Part shown: piece by piece, positions 51,670 to 54,193 of the stretch
Numbering within the stretch: the stretch's first letter is position 1
Layout of the letters: each line of letters begins with the position of its first letter
From: Granulicella sp.
GTDB lineage: Bacteria; Acidobacteriota; Terriglobia; Terriglobales; Acidobacteriaceae
Reading direction: 5' to 3'
Length of the DNA: 54,193 bases
NCBI GenBank assembly: GCA_025357875.1
Contig: JANYLK010000063.1
Span: forward strand, 1 to 54,193
Made by a program: the position numbers and the translations under genes
The notes under the pieces: generated by a model
What the model was told of the DNA's origin: nothing
Database searches by the model: none
What the model saw: the letters and a program-made list of their open reading frames with translations, nothing else

Positions 51670-52599
51670 TCACTTGAAGAAAACGAAGCTCGCGTTGGAA
51701 CCGTGGATCTGCGTGTGACAGCTAGTGCAGGAAACATATTGTGTCGCTTGATTGTGGACAGGTCCAAGCGGCGAGGCGGCATTTACGAATGCTGCATTGG
51801 TCGCTGAATGGCACTGTAAGCACAGGGTATTGATGTTCGACACGTTCAACAGCCGAGCATTCGGCGACCCATGCGGAGAGTGGCACGATACGCAACCCTC
51901 GGTCTTGACAACTGGATGCTCATAGGCGAATGGTCCCGCATTCTCTGTATGGCACTTGGTGCAGATAGCATTCCTGTCCGCGGTCGTTTTAAGATTCTTT
52001 TCTTGGAAAGTGCCATGCACGTCATGGCAGTCGCTGCACTTGATCAGGCCCTCATCCACTCTGTGGTGGAAGGGCTGCGCAAATGCTGGCTTCACATCCG
52101 TATGGCAGGTGTAGCAAAGCCTTGGCTGGGAGATCTTAAGCAGGCTCGCCTCTGTCTCCGCCTTATGGACGCTGTGGCAACTCGTGCACCCCACTCCGGC
52201 CTTGCCGTGGGGTGATCGCTCGAAGTCGGGGTGAGCTCCAGCATGGCAGCCCAGGCAGGTCTCATCAACCTGCTTTGGAGACAGCTTGCTTATCTGCTTA
52301 ATCTTGGTGACATCGCCGCCGCTTTCAACGTGAGCCTTGCCGGCGCCATGGCAGCTTTCGCAAGTCGCTCCCTGACCACCGTGCAAGAAGGCCAGCTTCG
52401 AATGCGGATTGCTTGAGAACTTTTTGGATACATCCGCATGGCAAGTCGCGCATACATCCGAACCGACGAAATCAGCCGGGTTAGAGGTCGCAGCTTTTTG
52501 CACCACCGCAGCCTGCTTGTTCCCACTCGCCGCGTACCCTGCTTGCGAAAATCCAGGTAGTAGCGCGAACAACGCCATACATAAAAAGAAACGCTTCAT
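51670..52599 (-). CDS. DmsE/MtrA/PioA-type decaheme cytochrome c
   Basis: A 309-residue exported cytochrome with ten CXXCH motifs: CATCH, CESCH, CLGCH, CTSCH, CYTCH, CSDCH, CTKCH, CVSCH, CLQCH and CTSCH. The signal peptide is RFFLCMALFALLPGFSQAGYA. Length, heme number and blocks such as FVGSDVCATCHADVSKKFSS and CKTEGC-like VKTEGCVSCHSPHGSPNARL match the DmsE/MtrA family, which carries electrons through an outer membrane barrel. GGAGG lies 5 bases before the ATG. It is the first gene of the cluster, with the CRP/FNR-type site 112 bases upstream. Confidence 0.93.
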   Translation of the reverse strand: MKRFFLCMALFALLPGFSQAGYAASGNKQAAVVQKAATSNPADFVGSDVCATCHADVSKKFSSNPHSKLAFLHGGQGATCESCHGAGKAHVESGGDVTKIKQISKLSPKQVDETCLGCHAGAHPDFERSPHGKAGVGCTSCHSVHKAETEASLLKISQPRLCYTCHTDVKPAFAQPFHHRVDEGLIKCSDCHDVHGTFQEKNLKTTADRNAICTKCHTENAGPFAYEHPVVKTEGCVSCHSPHGSPNARLLNVSNINTLCLQCHSATNAAFVNAASPLGPVHNQATQYVSCTSCHTQIHGSNASFVFFK

Positions 52600-52664
52600 T
52601 CAATCCTCCGCGGAAGCATCCAAACATACTTACTGTTCAATGACCGCTGGTCGCCCGTCGAAAT

Positions 52665-52684
52665 CTTGGTCGAGTTGCACCAAG
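52665..52684. promoter_or_regulatory. Inverted repeat in the decaheme cytochrome promoter region
   Basis: CTTGGT and ACCAAG separated by 8 bases form an inverted repeat 66-85 bases before the decaheme gene. It overlaps the expected start site and -10 if the site at 52711 acts at -41.5. A second regulator could bind here. Confidence 0.45.
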
Positions 52685-52710
52685 ACTAGAACGGAGAATC
52701 ACCCATTGCC

Positions 52711-52726
52711 TGTGACACGTATCACA
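52711..52726. promoter_or_regulatory. CRP/FNR-family binding site upstream of the cytochrome cluster
   Basis: TGTGACACGTATCACA matches TGTGA-N6-TCACA, the CRP consensus, perfectly in both arms. It lies 112 bases before the decaheme gene. A TAGTCT hexamer (minus strand, 52688-52683) lies where a -10 is expected for an activator at -41.5. Which CRP/FNR-type protein binds is unknown. Confidence 0.65.
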
Positions 52727-52843
52727 CCTGTTGCGAGAGGAAATCTTTGCCCACTTCAAGTAGGCAGAAAGGCGTTACTTAAGCATGGCTCACGGACACA
52801 CAACTTTGCGATCAATACTGATCCACACGTCTGTCTGGCCAAT

Positions 52844-53560
52844 TCAACGAGCCACTGCTCTCCCCACCAACAAGCGCAATGCCTCCGCCCATCCCTTAGG
52901 AGTATGCGACACAACATCGGGGGCCGCCGCCGCAAGCCGCTCCGGCGCCAGACCATAGGTGCATCCAATCGACCGCGCGCCACAATTACGTGCCGTCAAT
53001 ATATCTACATCCGAATCGCCAATCATCACCGTCTCGCCCGGCAGAATCCGCGCTGAGCCCAACTCCAACGCCGATGCCTCATCCATCAACGCAAGTAGCC
53101 CAGTGGGATCCGGCTTCTTGGTATGAAAGCTGTTCCCGCCATAGTTTTGAAAGAAGTATCGATCCAATGTGAAATGCTCACAAATATCCCGTGACGGTCG
53201 TACCGGCTTGTTGGTCAACACCGCCATCGTCACCGCAGGATAGTCGGCGCGAATTTCATCCAGCGCCTCGAAGACGCCGTCATAGACATACGTAAAATCC
53301 AGTTTGTGATCGCGATAGTAGTCGAGAAAGTAACCAAGCGCCGCCTCCACATACTCCACATCGTGTACATCCCCCTCAGGATCACCCAGCGCCCGCCGCA
53401 CTAGCATGCTAGCCCCATCGCCGATGTAGCCCGCAATCACCGCATGCGGCAGCTCCGGCTTTCCCAGATGCGCCAGCATCGCATTCACTGAGTTGGAAAG
53501 ATCAATCTGCGAATCAATCAACGTGCCATCAAGATCAAACACCAGCAACCGAGGAACCAT
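52844..53560 (-). CDS. HAD-family phosphatase, phosphoglycolate phosphatase-like
   Basis: A 238-residue haloacid-dehalogenase-type hydrolase resembling Gph, which removes 2-phosphoglycolate. Motif I is VFDLDGTLIDSQIDLSNSVN, motif II VLTNKP, the Lys of motif III is in FHTKKPDPTGL, and motif IV is VMIGDSDVDILTARNCGA. The cap domain follows motif I (LAHLGKPELPHAVIAGYIGD). Other phosphate esters are possible. It ends about 245 bases from the decaheme gene and is upstream of it on the same strand, but the promoter elements between suggest separate transcription. Confidence 0.9.
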   Translation of the reverse strand: MVPRLLVFDLDGTLIDSQIDLSNSVNAMLAHLGKPELPHAVIAGYIGDGASMLVRRALGDPEGDVHDVEYVEAALGYFLDYYRDHKLDFTYVYDGVFEALDEIRADYPAVTMAVLTNKPVRPSRDICEHFTLDRYFFQNYGGNSFHTKKPDPTGLLALMDEASALELGSARILPGETVMIGDSDVDILTARNCGARSIGCTYGLAPERLAAAAPDVVSHTPKGWAEALRLLVGRAVAR

Positions 53561-53568
53561 AGCCCATT

Positions 53569-54162
53569 CTAGCTTTCACCATCAAACGTCCGATTCCACC
53601 GCTGAACAACCCGAGTCTCCCGCTCCCATCCCAGCACACTCACGCTACCCGTACCCAGCGCAAACAGGCTCCCACCCCGCGCCTCCAGCCCAACCCAACG
53701 CGCCGCCAGAATCCGCAAAATATGCGCATGAGCAAACAGTCCAACCTTGCCTCCATCGCCCGTCCCTCCCGCCGTCAGGGCCCGAGCAATCACTCCATCC
53801 GCCCGCACCCCCACCTGCTCCACCGTCTCACCCCCAACAATCGTGTCCTTCCACACCGACCACCCTGGAATCTCCGCCTGAATCTCCTTCGAAGTCCTGC
53901 CCTCATACACGCCGTAGTCCCACTCCTGCAGCCCCTCATCCACGACCGCCACTTCACCAAACCCGGCAATCTTGCAAGTCTCCCGAGCCCGAGCCATCGG
54001 GCTTCGCAGCACCGCCGCAAACGTAGTCCGCACCATGTACTTTCCCACCTTAGCCGCCATCTCCCGCCCATGCTCCGTCAGCGGAACATCCGTCCGGCCG
54101 GTATGTTTGCCCGCCGCGCTCCACTCCGTCTCCCCATGCCGCACCAGCCAAAGCTCAATCAA
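53569..54162 (-). CDS. Histidine phosphatase family protein (phosphoglycerate mutase-like)
   Basis: A 197-residue cytoplasmic member with the classic motif IELWLVRHGETEWSAAGKHT, then GRTDVPLTEHGREMA, LRSPMARARETCKIAG, the Glu in EGLQEWDYGVYEGRT and the second His in LFAHAHILRILAARW. Alpha-ribazole phosphatase, phosphoglycerate mutase and broad phosphatases share this pattern. TTG 54162 is preferred because GGAGG lies 5 bases upstream; GTG 54174 is the alternative. It is separated by only 8 bases from the gph-like gene and probably cotranscribed. Confidence 0.87.
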   Translation of the reverse strand: MIELWLVRHGETEWSAAGKHTGRTDVPLTEHGREMAAKVGKYMVRTTFAAVLRSPMARARETCKIAGFGEVAVVDEGLQEWDYGVYEGRTSKEIQAEIPGWSVWKDTIVGGETVEQVGVRADGVIARALTAGGTGDGGKVGLFAHAHILRILAARWVGLEARGGSLFALGTGSVSVLGWERETRVVQRWNRTFDGES

Positions 54163-54193
54163 ACCACCCTCCACGCGTCCTGATCTAAACCAT

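Noticed and set aside
1..54193. CRISPR array, prophage, insertion sequence, rRNA or tRNA genes
   Set aside because: No regularly spaced direct repeats, transposase or integrase reading frames, or tRNA/rRNA-like sequence were seen on reading both strands; a dedicated RNA search was not possible.

Overview
The window is GC-rich, densely coded chromosomal DNA that looks like an acidobacterium of the class Terriglobia. This is inferred from gene families (fused E1 alpha/beta dehydrogenase, small TPR and peptidoglycan-binding exported proteins, a lone PEP-CTERM protein) and from dispersed hairpin repeats and heptamer arrays that I associate with that group. No database search was possible. I found no rRNA, tRNA, CRISPR array, insertion sequence or prophage.

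Layout. 1-10.5 kb: 3' part of an M19 dipeptidase, a small monooxygenase-like protein, a fused alpha-keto-acid dehydrogenase E1, a prolyl oligopeptidase, an exported small protein divergent from an MscS channel, and a thioredoxin-fold DUF255 protein. 10.8-19.3 kb: a TolC-like outer membrane protein, truA, an M20 peptidase, an exported amidohydrolase and an HtrA protease with a clear terminator. 19.3-22.5 kb: a membrane protein, creD, a winged-helix regulator and its partner membrane protein, with three matching 17-bp inverted repeats upstream of creD and of the regulator operon. 22.5-25.5 kb: a decayed aldo/keto reductase, a peptidoglycan-binding-like protein, and an OmpR-type regulator followed by a stand-alone histidine-kinase dimerisation domain and a FliA/WhiG-type sigma factor. 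26-31.5 kb: MFS transporter plus FadR-type regulator, metG, a histidine phosphatase. 31.7-45.2 kb: feoAB, an orphan protein, nadK-tlyA, an ECF sigma/anti-sigma pair, a beta-propeller lipoprotein, a DUF92 protein, a PEP-CTERM protein, ydcF-like, a Sua5-type gene, mrp, a thioesterase, and a broken TPR gene next to an intact small one.

45.2-52.7 kb is the most striking region: six same-strand genes for electron transfer. In transcription order they are a decaheme MtrA/DmsE-type cytochrome, a 754-residue MtrB/PioB-type outer membrane barrel, a monoheme cytochrome c, an 11-heme membrane-anchored cytochrome, a cytochrome b, and a NapC/NirT-type six-heme cytochrome. Together they carry 28 c-type heme motifs and could link the quinone pool to the cell exterior. 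A near-perfect CRP/FNR-family site lies upstream, and a hairpin with a T-run divides the cluster into two likely transcription units. No outer-surface MtrC/OmcA-type cytochrome is present in the window. A gph-like phosphatase and a second histidine phosphatase close the window.

A second theme is small dispersed repeats. Three families (two hairpin types and a heptamer array) occur between genes and also inside conserved genes: truA, metG, tlyA and the M20 peptidase. There they add peptide segments in frame without interrupting the reading frame.
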